This document shows positions 24,551 through 33,656 of a stretch of DNA of 37,967 nucleotides, piece after piece; within the stretch, counting starts at the first letter, position 1; every line of letters begins with the position of its first letter. Source of the DNA: Nitrospira sp. bin75. Its GTDB lineage: Bacteria; Nitrospirota; Nitrospiria; Nitrospirales; UBA8639. The stretch is from contig MPMZ01000027.1 of assembly GCA_002238765.1 (NCBI GenBank), forward strand, positions 1 through 37,967, written 5' to 3'. The notes under the pieces were generated by a model. The model was given only the letters and a program-made list of their open reading frames with translations. It ran no database searches and had not been told where the DNA came from. A program made the translations under genes and the position numbers.

Positions 24551-26302
24551 TCAGTCTGAGGGTCTGTCCACGCGGACGGTCACGATGTCCGTGTCATAGT
24601 ATTGCTGGTGGCGGACCGAGGACGCGAGGTGCCGCAGCAGCCGGAGTGAGACTTCATGCTCGATCTCGATCAAGTCCCCCGTGGTCCGCGCGCCGAGCAG
24701 CCCGATGCGGTCCTGAATGTTGTCATCCCCGGTGTTGGCGATGAATTCCAGGTGCGCTCCGCCGTCTTCCTCGTACGCGATCAGCAGCAGGCGCCGTTGC
24801 CCGCGCTCGGCTTCGCTCTTGTCCTGGAGCAGCGTCAGCAATCCCTCCTCGCCCACGGCGTCGAGGCGGTCGGCCATTGCCGCGTCCCACCCCATGCGGG
24901 AGGCGAACGCCCGCAGAAACTCGCTGATCTGCAGCAGGGCAGAAATATCGAACGGAACCTGAATCCGGCTACGCCGGGCTCCCGTCAGTTCCACGAACAG
25001 GGTCATCAGGATGGCTACGAGCCCGCCGGCCGTCATGCCGTTCTGGAGCAGCCCGCCGGCGAACTCCGCGAAGTACTCGGGGAAGATCACGCCGTTCTGG
25101 AACCCGACGCCGATCCAGAACGAGACCCCACAGACCAGTCCCTTGCGATAGTCCATCCCATCCTGGAAGACCACCCGCATGCCGACCACGAAGAGCATCG
25201 AGAGCAACACGGTGAGATAGGCCGAGGCCACCGGACCGGGGATCGCCAGGATCACGGCCAGGACCTTGGGAAAGAACGCCATCGTGAGGAACAGGAGCCC
25301 CACGGCCACGCCCACGCGGCGGGCGCCGACGCCGGTGAGTTCGGCCACGGACACGCTCGTGGAATAGGTCGTGTTCGGCACGGTCCCCGCGAGACCGGAG
25401 AGCAAGTTGCCTACGCCGTCCGCGGCCACGGCGCCCTGCACCGCGCGGAAGTCCACGGCCCGGGGACGGCGCCAGGCTATGCGCTGGATGGCGACGGCGT
25501 CGCCGACGGTTTCGATGGCGCCCACCAGGGTCACGAACACGAACGCCGGCAGCAGCCCCCAGAACACCGGCCCGAACTCCAGGTCAAAGCCCGGCCATGC
25601 GCCGTCCGGGAGACCGATCCATGACGCTTCGGCCACGCGGTTCATGTCGTAGAGACCGTAAAACGCCGCCACCACCGAACCCGCGACCACGCCGATGACC
25701 GGGGCCCAGAGACGCAACGTGCCGGTCGCCTTCAGCGCGATCACGATAATCACGAGCATCGTGGCGAGGGCGCTTACCGGCGCGGCTGACGGGGAGACGC
25801 CCTCCGGGACAGACTTCAGCATGTTGAAGATGATCGGCATCACCGTGACCGCCACCAGCATGATGACCGTGCCGGCGACGGCCGGGGTCAGAATACGCCT
25901 GAACAGCGACAGCCACGTGGAAAACACGAACTGGAAGAGCGCGGAAATGACCACCAGGGTGGCGAGCATCGCCGGCCCGCCCTGGGCGATCGCCGCGACG
26001 CAGACCGCGATGAAGGCACCGGAAGTGCCCATCAGGAGGACGTACCCCGCGCCGAATCGGCCGAACCGGATGGCCTGGATCAGCGTGGTTGTACCGCTGA
26101 CCAGGATCGCGGCAAACACGGCCCATGACAGGAAGGCTTCGCTCCCGCCGGCCGCCCGGATCACGATCGCCGGAGTCAGAACGATCCCGGCGACGCAAAG
26201 CACCACGAGTTGCAGCCCAAGCCCAAAGGCGAGCGGCACCGGCGGCTTTTCATCAGGCTGGTAGCGAATGCCCTTGCGCAGGGTGGTCTCGGTGGCCGTC
26301 AT
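24551..26302 (-). CDS. NCS2-family nucleobase permease with extra C-terminal domain
   Basis: 583 residues. About 14 membrane segments span residues 25-450, and the NAT/NCS2 family motif region GTVPNTTYSTSVSVAELTGV is clear; a second conserved stretch is FAEFAGGLLQNGMTAGG. These proteins import uracil, xanthine or related bases with H+ or Na+. From about residue 460 a soluble tail of about 120 residues follows (ISEFLRAFASRMGWDAAMAD; LLLIAYEEDGGAHLEFIANT) that has the look of a degenerate GHKL/RsbW-like ATP-binding fold. Typical family members end shortly after the last membrane segment. The ATG at 26300-26302 has a GGAG site. Transported base cannot be assigned. Confidence 0.88.
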   Translation of the reverse strand: MTATETTLRKGIRYQPDEKPPVPLAFGLGLQLVVLCVAGIVLTPAIVIRAAGGSEAFLSWAVFAAILVSGTTTLIQAIRFGRFGAGYVLLMGTSGAFIAVCVAAIAQGGPAMLATLVVISALFQFVFSTWLSLFRRILTPAVAGTVIMLVAVTVMPIIFNMLKSVPEGVSPSAAPVSALATMLVIIVIALKATGTLRLWAPVIGVVAGSVVAAFYGLYDMNRVAEASWIGLPDGAWPGFDLEFGPVFWGLLPAFVFVTLVGAIETVGDAVAIQRIAWRRPRAVDFRAVQGAVAADGVGNLLSGLAGTVPNTTYSTSVSVAELTGVGARRVGVAVGLLFLTMAFFPKVLAVILAIPGPVASAYLTVLLSMLFVVGMRVVFQDGMDYRKGLVCGVSFWIGVGFQNGVIFPEYFAEFAGGLLQNGMTAGGLVAILMTLFVELTGARRSRIQVPFDISALLQISEFLRAFASRMGWDAAMADRLDAVGEEGLLTLLQDKSEAERGQRRLLLIAYEEDGGAHLEFIANTGDDNIQDRIGLLGARTTGDLIEIEHEVSLRLLRHLASSVRHQQYYDTDIVTVRVDRPSD

Positions 26303-26580
26303 GGTATTTCTCCAGGTCTCCTGCTGTCATTCCAGACGCTTGTCCCCGACTGGATCGGGGATCCAGGCGCTTTACTGGAATCCAGTGTCTTTGTGTTCCC
26401 CTCCTTTGTAAGGAGGGGCGAGGGGAGGTAGAGGCATTTGTAGCCGCGTCATCTCATGACGCTGTCTTCCTTCTTTGTCTGTCATTCCCAACCTGATCGG
26501 GAATCCAGTGTCTTTGCTTCTTGTCTTTTTCATCGCGCGACTCAGGCCGCCACGAATCAGTGCACACATCAACTTTGAAT
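26303..26580. repeat. Repeat-rich spacer downstream of tmRNA
   Basis: No gene is seen. GGAATCCAGTGTCTTTG occurs twice (26378-26394 and 26500-26516), each next to an inverted-repeat block of the GTCATTCC...GGAATCC type. A separate hairpin CCCCTCCTTTG/TAAGGAGGGG lies near 26399-26418. These are dispersed short palindromes. Confidence 0.6.
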
Positions 26581-26614
26581 AAAAAAGGCCTCTGGATCAA
26601 ATAGTCCAGAGGCC
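26581..26614 (-). terminator. Rho-independent terminator of tmRNA
   Basis: On the minus strand GGCCTCTGGA and TCCAGAGGCC form a perfect 10-bp stem with an 8-nt loop, followed directly by six T residues. It lies 5 nt after the CCA end of the tmRNA. Confidence 0.93.
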
Positions 26615-26618
26615 CTTA

Positions 26619-26971
26619 TGGTGGAGGTGGCGGGATTTGAACCCGCGTCCGAAGATATTCAGCACAACGGTCCTACGTGTGTAGCCAATGATTTAGAATT
26701 CGCAACCGCCCACGCCCACTGACCGGCTTAGAGCGTTCGCTAGCCCAGAAAAGTCTCATCCGCCGTTGCTGAGCACCAACATTGGACCAGCCTGCTGAAG
26801 TAGCGCCTCATCCATGCCCGCAGACAGAGAATGGGGAGACGTCGCAGTCAATTAAGCTGCGAGAGCCAAGTCTTGATTGGCAATTATTGGTTTCCCGAAG
26901 GTTTAACGAGACTCCGAGAAGCTCGACACGCACCGTTGACCTCCTGATCCCCGTCGAAGCCAGTCACCCCC
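26619..26971 (-). ncRNA. ssrA: Transfer-messenger RNA (tmRNA)
   Basis: 353 nt. The 5' end GGGGGTGACTGGCTTCGACG (from 26971) and the 3' end with the T-arm GGTTCAAATCC and acceptor CACCTCCACCA (CCA at 26619-26621) pair over 7 bp to give the tRNA-like domain. The tag frame ends at a TAA (26852-26854) and its last codons read A-N-Q-D-L-A-L-A-A, the LAA ending being the usual proteolysis signal. The exact resume codon is uncertain; GCC at 26881-26879 would give a short tag. tmRNA rescues stalled ribosomes together with SmpB. A terminator follows at 26581-26614. Confidence 0.96.
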
Positions 26972-27115
26972 TTTGTATAGAGTTGGCGAATTCATTATGG
27001 GTATTCCTTACTATAGCCCAACCGTGGATTGATTGCTAGGCGAAGAAGTCTCTAAGAGAATCATGGAGAATTCTTGACTTAGAGATCTATTTCTGGTTGT
27101 GCCGACCGTAATCTT

Positions 27116-27144
27116 TTGAAAAAAATCTTCTATCGCGCTATACT
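27116..27144 (+). promoter_or_regulatory. Sigma70-type promoter of the ssp-like operon
   Basis: TTGAAA (27116-27121), a 17-nt spacer and TATACT (27139-27144) give a near-consensus promoter about 95 nt before the first gene. The region 26972-27240 is AT-rich and has no gene. No strong operator palindrome was seen. Confidence 0.7.
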
Positions 27145-27240
27145 TATCTCTATCAGTTTCTCGGTTTACATCCTGACCAATCGTAGCGCTCCACCTTCTC
27201 TAAGGACCATGCATCGACCTCGGTGCCTGCGGTCTACTTG

Positions 27241-28221
27241 ATGTCTACTCAATATCCTCAACATAGAGATTCTACAGAACCGGCAAAAACTTATCGGATT
27301 TCAGGCCACGAGTCGTTCCCATGCCGCTATGCATGGCTACCCAAAGCAGTGCGTGGTCTACAAGAGGATCCGAAACTTTTTGGAGATGAAGAAGGCGCAA
27401 TGGTCAAGTTGGGTGTCGGTAAAAATATGGTTCGTTCCATTCGCTTTTGGTCGCAAGTGATGGGCATGGCGGAAGCAGAGACAAAGAGGCCTAGCCTTTC
27501 GGTCACCGATTTCGGAAGAATCCTGCTTGCCGAAAAAGGGGTCGATCCGTTTCTGGAAGACATTCGAACGCTTTGGCTCCTTCACTGGAACCTAGCCACC
27601 AATATAGCGAATCCACTATTGGCGTGGGACTTTTTGCTGAACCGCTGGCACGAACCTGAACTCGTGCCCAGTGCTGTCCTCAAGGCACTTGAAAGGGAGG
27701 CGGAAAAGCAGGAGAGTCAGTTCTCGACGGTCACGTTGCAACAACACTTCAACACGTTTCTGCACACCTACTATCCAACTCGGGGCCGGAAAGGAGGAGT
27801 TCAGGAAGACAACCTGGATTGTCCACTCGTCGAACTTGAACTCGTCCTTAGAATAGGGGAGCGTGAGCTTGATCGCCAGTCGGGTAAACATGAAACGATT
27901 TATGGATTCAATCGCGAAGAAAAACCCGACATCAGTCCGGAACTCTTTGTGTACTGCCTAAATGACTTCTGGGAAAAACGTCACGAGGTGGAATCGACCC
28001 TGACAGTACGGGAGATCGCTCATGGTCATGGCAGCCCGGGTCAGATATTCAAGCTTCCAGAAGAAGATGTCCGCATACGAGTTGAGGCTTTGGCGCAGCA
28101 GACAGACGGATTCTTAAAATACATGGAATCGGCGAACTTGCAACAAGTCCAAAAAACCCGAGACCGGAACAGCATGGAGTTATTGAAGGAAATCTATTCG
28201 GGCGCGGTGAATGATGGTTAG
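27241..28221 (+). CDS. sspB: DUF4007 protein, SspB-like DNA phosphorothioation component
   Basis: 326 residues from the ATG at 27241; a GTG at 27223 is the alternative, and neither has a strong ribosome site. The N-terminal segment YRISGHESFPCRYAWLPKAV and the LGVGKNMVRSIRFWSQVMGM stretch are diagnostic of DUF4007. DUF4007 proteins occur in single-strand DNA phosphorothioation (SspBCD) clusters, where SspB is described as the DNA nickase. The C-terminal part includes VREIAHGHGSPGQIFKLPEEDV. It overlaps the ATPase gene by 11 nt and is first in the operon after the promoter at 27116. Assignment to SspB rests on DUF4007 plus the gene order B-C-D. Confidence 0.78.
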   Translation: MSTQYPQHRDSTEPAKTYRISGHESFPCRYAWLPKAVRGLQEDPKLFGDEEGAMVKLGVGKNMVRSIRFWSQVMGMAEAETKRPSLSVTDFGRILLAEKGVDPFLEDIRTLWLLHWNLATNIANPLLAWDFLLNRWHEPELVPSAVLKALEREAEKQESQFSTVTLQQHFNTFLHTYYPTRGRKGGVQEDNLDCPLVELELVLRIGERELDRQSGKHETIYGFNREEKPDISPELFVYCLNDFWEKRHEVESTLTVREIAHGHGSPGQIFKLPEEDVRIRVEALAQQTDGFLKYMESANLQQVQKTRDRNSMELLKEIYSGAVNDG

Positions 28222-31200
28222 GAAAAGAATAGGCGATCTGTTCCAGGTCAAAAGCCGGTTCCTTCGTTCTACGCATCTTGAAAGGGATTTTAACGATCCG
28301 ACTTGTTTGTCCGGGTACGTGGCGACGAATTTCACCTGTTCTTGTTTGGGGTACGTAGCAAATGGGCTTAAACCGCGTTCCGGGCAACGAGCATGGCGGA
28401 TGACCGGCGACTATGGCAGCGGAAAGTCGAGTTTTGCGCTGTTACTCGCACACTGGTTCGCTGGCCGTGAAAAGATTTTTCCACCGGAGCTACGCAAAGC
28501 CGTTGCCTTTCGTCAGTTCGGTGTAACGCGACGGCCTCATTTCGTCCCCGTGTTGGTGACTTGCTCGCGGCAGGCTTTGGGAACATCAATCCTAAGTTCA
28601 CTGCACCAGACCCTAACTCAGATTTACGGACGTGGGACCAAGAAAAATCTCGTGCTTACAGTTCAACGCTTGCTCGATGCAGGACACGAACCTACCGACG
28701 ACCAAATCTTCCAACTCGTTCACGAAGTGAATTCCCGGATCATTGCAGATTCGAAGGGTAAGGGGCTGATCTTAATTCTGGATGAACTCGGAAAATTCTT
28801 AGAGTTTGCCGCCCTACATCCACAACGGCAGGATATTTTCCTCTTACAACGTCTGGCCGAAGCGGCTTCACGGAGCGGTGATCAAGCATTGTTTGTTGTG
28901 TGTCTCCTGCATCAAGGATTCAATGCTTACTCGGACCTGCTCAGCCAATCAGCCCAACGCGAATGGGAAAAAGTCGCGGGGCGGTTTGAAGAAATTGTCT
29001 TCAATCAGCCTATCGATCAAGTCGCCAATGTCATCGCTTCAGCCATAAACGTCCGCACAAGGGGAATACCACAAACGGAGTCACTGGAATTGAGACAAGC
29101 CATGGAACAAGGTATGGCGCGAGGTTGGTTTGGCTCTAGCTCAACCAACTCTTTGCTTACTGTCGCAACCCGGCTTTACCCCCTTCACCCGACGGTCTTA
29201 CCGATTCTCATTCGCACGTTCCGGCGTTTCGGACAGAACGAGCGTTCGCTCTTCAGCTTCCTGATGTCAAACGAACCATTTGGCTTGCAGGTATTTTCAG
29301 AGCGAAGCCCACACGAAGGAGATCTGTATCGCTTGCACGACTTCTATGATTATGTGCGGACAAACTTCGGTCATCGTCTTGCCGTCCAGAGCTACCGCAG
29401 CCACTGGAACCTCATTGATTCCGTAGTGGACAGTTTCGCCACGGAAGACGAACTCCAAGTTAAGATTCTAAAAACAGTAGGAATCCTCAACCTGATTAAC
29501 GATGGAGATCTCCTACCCACCGAGGAATTGGTTGTGTTGGCTTTGGCAAGATTTCACCCAACCGAACGAAAACAGGTTCAAAGCACCCTCAAGAAACTCC
29601 ACAAGGACAGGCGGGTTCTCTACGACCGTGGTCGGGCTCGGGGTCTCTGCCTGTGGCCGCACACGTCTGTCGATCTGGAAAAGACTTACGAGGATGCAAG
29701 CCGAGTCGTTGATGCCCCGCAGCACGTAGGCAGCTTTATCAAGGATTCTTTGGAGTCCCGGCCCATCGTCGCTCGGCGACATTACATCGAGACGGGGAAC
29801 CTCCGTCACTTTGATGTCCACTATTGCTCAGCGAACGAATTGTCCGGTCTGTTTGAACGGCGCCTCGCTGACGCCGATGGACTCATCATCGTGCCGTTGT
29901 GCGAAACGCCAATCGAGCGTGAGACTGCATTGGAGTTCGTAAAAGACCCAAGAGTCAAACAGTGCTCGAACTGGCTGGTAGCGGTTCCTTCTCCCCTCAA
30001 TCACTTGGCGAACTTGGTTCAAGAGGTTCAACGATGGGAGTGGATTTCTACGAATACGCCCGAACTGAATGCGGATAAATTCGCCCGCGAAGAAGTCTCA
30101 CGTCAAAAAGCCGCAGCCCGCCTACAGTTGGAAAAAAGAATTCAAAGCTACGTCGGGTTCAAACATTTTACCGGCCAGATGATGCTCGAATGGTTCCACA
30201 AAGGGCATCAGCTCAAAATCAAAGAGGGCCGCGACCTCCTGTCTATGCTGTCTCGAATATTCGACGAAGTGTACAACTGTGCTCCGCGCATTCATAGTGA
30301 ACTCGTCAATCGTCGCAATCTGAGTTCAGCGGCGGCAGCGGCGCGGATGCGGCTGATCGAACGTATGTTCACGGATGCGGAAACTGAATTCTTGGGCATG
30401 ATTCCTGAGAAAAAGCCACCGGAGATGAGCATGTATCTCTCGGTGCTCAAGAATACAGGACTGCACGATGTGCGAGCGAACCGTTGGCAAATAGGCGTGC
30501 CCAACGACGAGATTGATAAGAAATGTAACGTCCTGCCGACGCTTGCACGGATTCGTGAAATTGTGATGGAAGAACCGGATAGCCGCGTCAACGTAGCATT
30601 GTTGTTTGCTGAACTGAGAAAGCCACCTTACGGCGTTCGCGATGGACTCATTCCACTTTTCCTGACAGTGTTTGCCATCGCATATGAAAAAGACGTGGCT
30701 TTTTACAAAGACGGCACCTTTCTCCGTGAACTCAATGGAGAAGCGATGCTCGTGCTTACGAAAGCTCCGGAGCGATTTGATATTCAATATTGCAAGATCG
30801 AAGGTGTTCGGGCTGAACTCTTTCAACGGCTCCTAACTGTATTGGACATCAAAGGGTCGGCACAGCAAGAAATCGAACTCCTAGACGTGGTAAAGCAACT
30901 GTGCGTTTTTGTTGCTCAACTTCCGAACTACGTGTTGAATACAAAGAAGCTCTCCGGCACGACATTGGCTGTTAGAGACGCCATCTTGAACGCCCGAGAA
31001 CCTGTGACGCTCTTGTTCACGGAACTGCCGAAGGCATGTGGCTTTGAACCGATCCCGGCCGTAACCTCAGCTAGCAAAACGGTTCCAGTTTTTGTGAAGA
31101 CGCTAAAAGACGCATTGGACGACTTAAAGATAGCTTTCCCTGAATTGCAGGAGCGGTTGCGGAAAGAATTGCGTGCCACGTTTGCCTTGCCGGGCGCTTT

Positions 31201-31681
31201 TCAACAGTTTCGGATGGCCCTTTCAGCCAGGTCTGAACAAATTCTACTCACGATAACAGAACCGAAGCTTCGAGCATTCTGTCTAAGGTTGATGGATGAC
31301 AGTTTGCCGGAATCAGATTGGCTCGAATCAGTCGCGAGCTATCTTGCACTCAAACCACCATCTAAATGGCATGACGTGGAAGAAGAGATCTTCAGCTACG
31401 AGCTTAGCCAATATGCCGCAAGATTTCATCGTGTGGAGAGTGTTGCGTTCGCCGGTGGCGAATTGCCCAAGAATTCCGTTGGCGTTCGGTTGGCGATAAC
31501 TCAAGCCGACGGGGTCGAGCATGAGCAAGTGGTTCACTACGCACCAAACGAAGAAGACAAGCTGCAAGATCTGCAAAGGCAATTTGAAGGCTTATTGACC
31601 AAAGACAAACGTCTTGGTCTCGTAGCGGCATCTCGGGCAATTTCGAAGAATTTGGTAGAAGGAGAAAAAGGAAAGGCATGA
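28211..31681 (+). CDS. sspC: Large P-loop ATPase, SspC-like (BrxC/PglY-like)
   Basis: 1156 residues. Walker A is GDYGSGKSS (residues 66-74), and Walker B is GLILILDELGKF with D191/E192. The remainder is long, helical and without other motifs I recognise. A large ATPase with this layout is found between the DUF4007 and PAPS-reductase-like genes in phosphorothioation clusters, and related ATPases (BrxC/PglY) occur in BREX systems. It overlaps both neighbours (11 nt with the DUF4007 gene, 4 nt with sspD), so expression is tightly coupled. Probably drives assembly or remodelling of the modification complex. The SspC label is by context; the ATPase call is firm. Confidence 0.75.
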   Translation: MMVRKRIGDLFQVKSRFLRSTHLERDFNDPTCLSGYVATNFTCSCLGYVANGLKPRSGQRAWRMTGDYGSGKSSFALLLAHWFAGREKIFPPELRKAVAFRQFGVTRRPHFVPVLVTCSRQALGTSILSSLHQTLTQIYGRGTKKNLVLTVQRLLDAGHEPTDDQIFQLVHEVNSRIIADSKGKGLILILDELGKFLEFAALHPQRQDIFLLQRLAEAASRSGDQALFVVCLLHQGFNAYSDLLSQSAQREWEKVAGRFEEIVFNQPIDQVANVIASAINVRTRGIPQTESLELRQAMEQGMARGWFGSSSTNSLLTVATRLYPLHPTVLPILIRTFRRFGQNERSLFSFLMSNEPFGLQVFSERSPHEGDLYRLHDFYDYVRTNFGHRLAVQSYRSHWNLIDSVVDSFATEDELQVKILKTVGILNLINDGDLLPTEELVVLALARFHPTERKQVQSTLKKLHKDRRVLYDRGRARGLCLWPHTSVDLEKTYEDASRVVDAPQHVGSFIKDSLESRPIVARRHYIETGNLRHFDVHYCSANELSGLFERRLADADGLIIVPLCETPIERETALEFVKDPRVKQCSNWLVAVPSPLNHLANLVQEVQRWEWISTNTPELNADKFAREEVSRQKAAARLQLEKRIQSYVGFKHFTGQMMLEWFHKGHQLKIKEGRDLLSMLSRIFDEVYNCAPRIHSELVNRRNLSSAAAAARMRLIERMFTDAETEFLGMIPEKKPPEMSMYLSVLKNTGLHDVRANRWQIGVPNDEIDKKCNVLPTLARIREIVMEEPDSRVNVALLFAELRKPPYGVRDGLIPLFLTVFAIAYEKDVAFYKDGTFLRELNGEAMLVLTKAPERFDIQYCKIEGVRAELFQRLLTVLDIKGSAQQEIELLDVVKQLCVFVAQLPNYVLNTKKLSGTTLAVRDAILNAREPVTLLFTELPKACGFEPIPAVTSASKTVPVFVKTLKDALDDLKIAFPELQERLRKELRATFALPGAFQQFRMALSARSEQILLTITEPKLRAFCLRLMDDSLPESDWLESVASYLALKPPSKWHDVEEEIFSYELSQYAARFHRVESVAFAGGELPKNSVGVRLAITQADGVEHEQVVHYAPNEEDKLQDLQRQFEGLLTKDKRLGLVAASRAISKNLVEGEKGKA

Positions 31682-32487
31682 GCCAAGGAACGCGGCACAT
31701 CCTCTGTATGTCGGGAGGCAAAGATAGTACCGCACTCGCGCTTTATATGCGTGATCGTGTGCAGGACATGGAATACATCTTTTGCGACACCGACAAGGAA
31801 TTGACCGAGACGTATGAATACTTGAATCGCGTTGAAGCCTTCCTAGGCAAAAAGATTGTGCGCCTGAATGCCCGCGCTGGATTCGACCACTGGCTTGAGG
31901 TTTTTGGCGGTTATCTTCCATCGCCGAATATGCGATGGTGTACGAAGTTGCTTAAATTGAAACCGTTTGAGGAATACGTGGGGGAAGATGCTGTGATCAG
32001 CTACGTCGGCCTTCGCGCCGACGAAGACCGCGTCGGTTATATCAGCACAAAGCCGAATATAAAAGCTGTGTTTCCATTCAAAGAAGATGGGATTGACTAC
32101 GCAGGCGTTATGAAGATCCTGCGGGATAGTGGCATTGGGATGCCGCCCTATCTCACATGGGGCAGGACCCATTCAGGATGCTACTTCTGCTTTTTTCAGC
32201 GCCCGATTGAGTGGGTGCGTCTGCTTGAAACCCATCCTGACCAATTCGAAGAGGCCCAGAAGTACGAGAAGATTACGGATGATCCTGGTAAGACCTTCAC
32301 CTGGATTCAAGGAATGCCCTTAAGCGAACTTCGAAAACCTGAGAATGTCGCTAGAATCAAGGCACGTTATGCTGAGTCCGAAGAACGGAAAAAAGGCAAG
32401 CGAGGCAACAAAAAACTCATCGAAGTCTTAGGGGGGATAGAAGAAGATGATGACGAACCTAGGGCGTGCTTGATTTGTCAGTTATGA
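31678..32487 (+). CDS. sspD: PAPS-reductase-like ATP pyrophosphatase, SspD/DndC-like
   Basis: 269 residues. The PP-loop SGGKDS is at residues 12-17, followed by FCDTDKELTETYEYL. Cysteines C88 (NMRWCTKLL), C168 and C171 (GCYFCFF), plus C264 and C267 (ACLIC) could ligate an iron-sulfur cluster as in DndC. In phosphorothioation systems this enzyme adenylates the DNA backbone and helps replace a non-bridging oxygen by sulfur supplied by a cysteine desulfurase. No desulfurase gene is in the window; the host IscS could serve. It starts within the sspC stop codon (ATGA) and its own stop overlaps the next gene in the same way. Confidence 0.85.
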   Translation: MSQGTRHILCMSGGKDSTALALYMRDRVQDMEYIFCDTDKELTETYEYLNRVEAFLGKKIVRLNARAGFDHWLEVFGGYLPSPNMRWCTKLLKLKPFEEYVGEDAVISYVGLRADEDRVGYISTKPNIKAVFPFKEDGIDYAGVMKILRDSGIGMPPYLTWGRTHSGCYFCFFQRPIEWVRLLETHPDQFEEAQKYEKITDDPGKTFTWIQGMPLSELRKPENVARIKARYAESEERKKGKRGNKKLIEVLGGIEEDDDEPRACLICQL

Positions 32488-33656
32488 CAACAGACTCGAC
32501 GTCTCAAAAGAACTTCCCTTTGGAGACGGGAGTTGCCAGCGTGAATGTCACTGCTCGAATTGCAACTGAACTCTTCACGGGTTTTGTCTCCCAGTCGCCC
32601 ATATGGTTTGATAACAACAGTGGCGTTTTGTCCGTCAATACGCAGTCAAGGCGTCTCGGTTGCATCATTTACATTCTTGGACAAGTAGCCCGCGGCAGAA
32701 AAGTCGAGTCGTTGCTTCTCTCGCCGTCAACTGAAGAACTTGCCGAACTAAAAAAGAACATCAATAGCAATGGGTTTGATTCTGGTCAACTCACGTCGAA
32801 GGCATCCAGCGTTAAACACTATCTCGATATAGCCATTGCACTTCATTTTTTAGTTCGCCAGGGGTCAGTTTTCAATCTTACGGGGCGAGGCCTATATCTT
32901 CTTCAGGCCGTTCGCCCGGATGCCGCTCATCCTTACCCATTGACTGGTCCCTCCAAAACGTTCTTTTTTCATTCTCTTCTAGCGACCGATTACTTTGGCC
33001 TATCCACGATAGCTCGTTTATTGCTGAATGGAAATAGACGACCAATTTCGATACAACGCGAGTACCAAAAGGAACTTCTATATGTCCTTGGCGGTGCTGC
33101 GTCAAGTTCGACAAGCACACGGTTAGCTAGTCTGGCCAAGGACAGGATGATTTCCATTCGGAATTGGAAAAGACCGGAGTCTTACGCGGAGCATTTGGTA
33201 TCCGCGAAACTGCATTGGCTGGCTGATTTAGGTATTCTGGAGTCTGTTCCATCTGCCAACACCAATCTTGCTGCCAAGAAAGAACACAGGGACTGGCTGG
33301 AAGATCTTACGAACACAACAACACCAACTGACTCACACCTTTTGGCATTTACGCTAAACTACTGCTCGACAATCCAAAAAAGAGAAATGTTTTTGACTGC
33401 GGATAATATTTGTTCGGCTCTGGATGAGGCTTTCAAATGGCTCGTTCGAGAACCGACGTTGGCTAAAATCAGATGTAGTGACTTTCTCCTTTTTTTATTG
33501 TGTTTTCACACTCCGTTGCTCCTATGCCTTGTAAAAAACAAGCAAAAGCTGATTCAGGCAACAACCGTGGAGTGTCATCATCACCGTTACCAGATTCATT
33601 TTGCTTCACGTCCGACACAGTCCTTCATCATTCGCCATGGCAAGAAATCCTCTTAA
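32484..33656 (+). CDS. Uncharacterised 390-residue protein of the ssp-linked module
   Basis: ATG at 32484 overlaps the sspD stop by 4 nt, so it belongs to the same translational chain. No family is recognised. The first half looks helical and includes LGCIIYILGQVARGRK and a winged-helix-like stretch AIALHFLVRQGSVFNLTGRG, followed by FFHSLLATDYFGLSTIARLL. A hydrophobic patch SDFLLFLLCFHTPLLLCLV lies near residues 335-355 and might be a buried helix or a membrane segment. Its end overlaps the PIN gene. Position between the modification genes and the nuclease genes suggests a specificity or adaptor role, which is inference only. Confidence 0.7.
   Translation: MTTDSTSQKNFPLETGVASVNVTARIATELFTGFVSQSPIWFDNNSGVLSVNTQSRRLGCIIYILGQVARGRKVESLLLSPSTEELAELKKNINSNGFDSGQLTSKASSVKHYLDIAIALHFLVRQGSVFNLTGRGLYLLQAVRPDAAHPYPLTGPSKTFFFHSLLATDYFGLSTIARLLLNGNRRPISIQREYQKELLYVLGGAASSSTSTRLASLAKDRMISIRNWKRPESYAEHLVSAKLHWLADLGILESVPSANTNLAAKKEHRDWLEDLTNTTTPTDSHLLAFTLNYCSTIQKREMFLTADNICSALDEAFKWLVREPTLAKIRCSDFLLFLLCFHTPLLLCLVKNKQKLIQATTVECHHHRYQIHFASRPTQSFIIRHGKKSS

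Noticed and set aside
27241-32487. Type 4 BREX system
   Set aside because: A PAPS-reductase-like gene and a BrxC-like ATPase are shared with that type, but no PglZ or BrxL is present and the DUF4007 gene and order fit SspBCD better.
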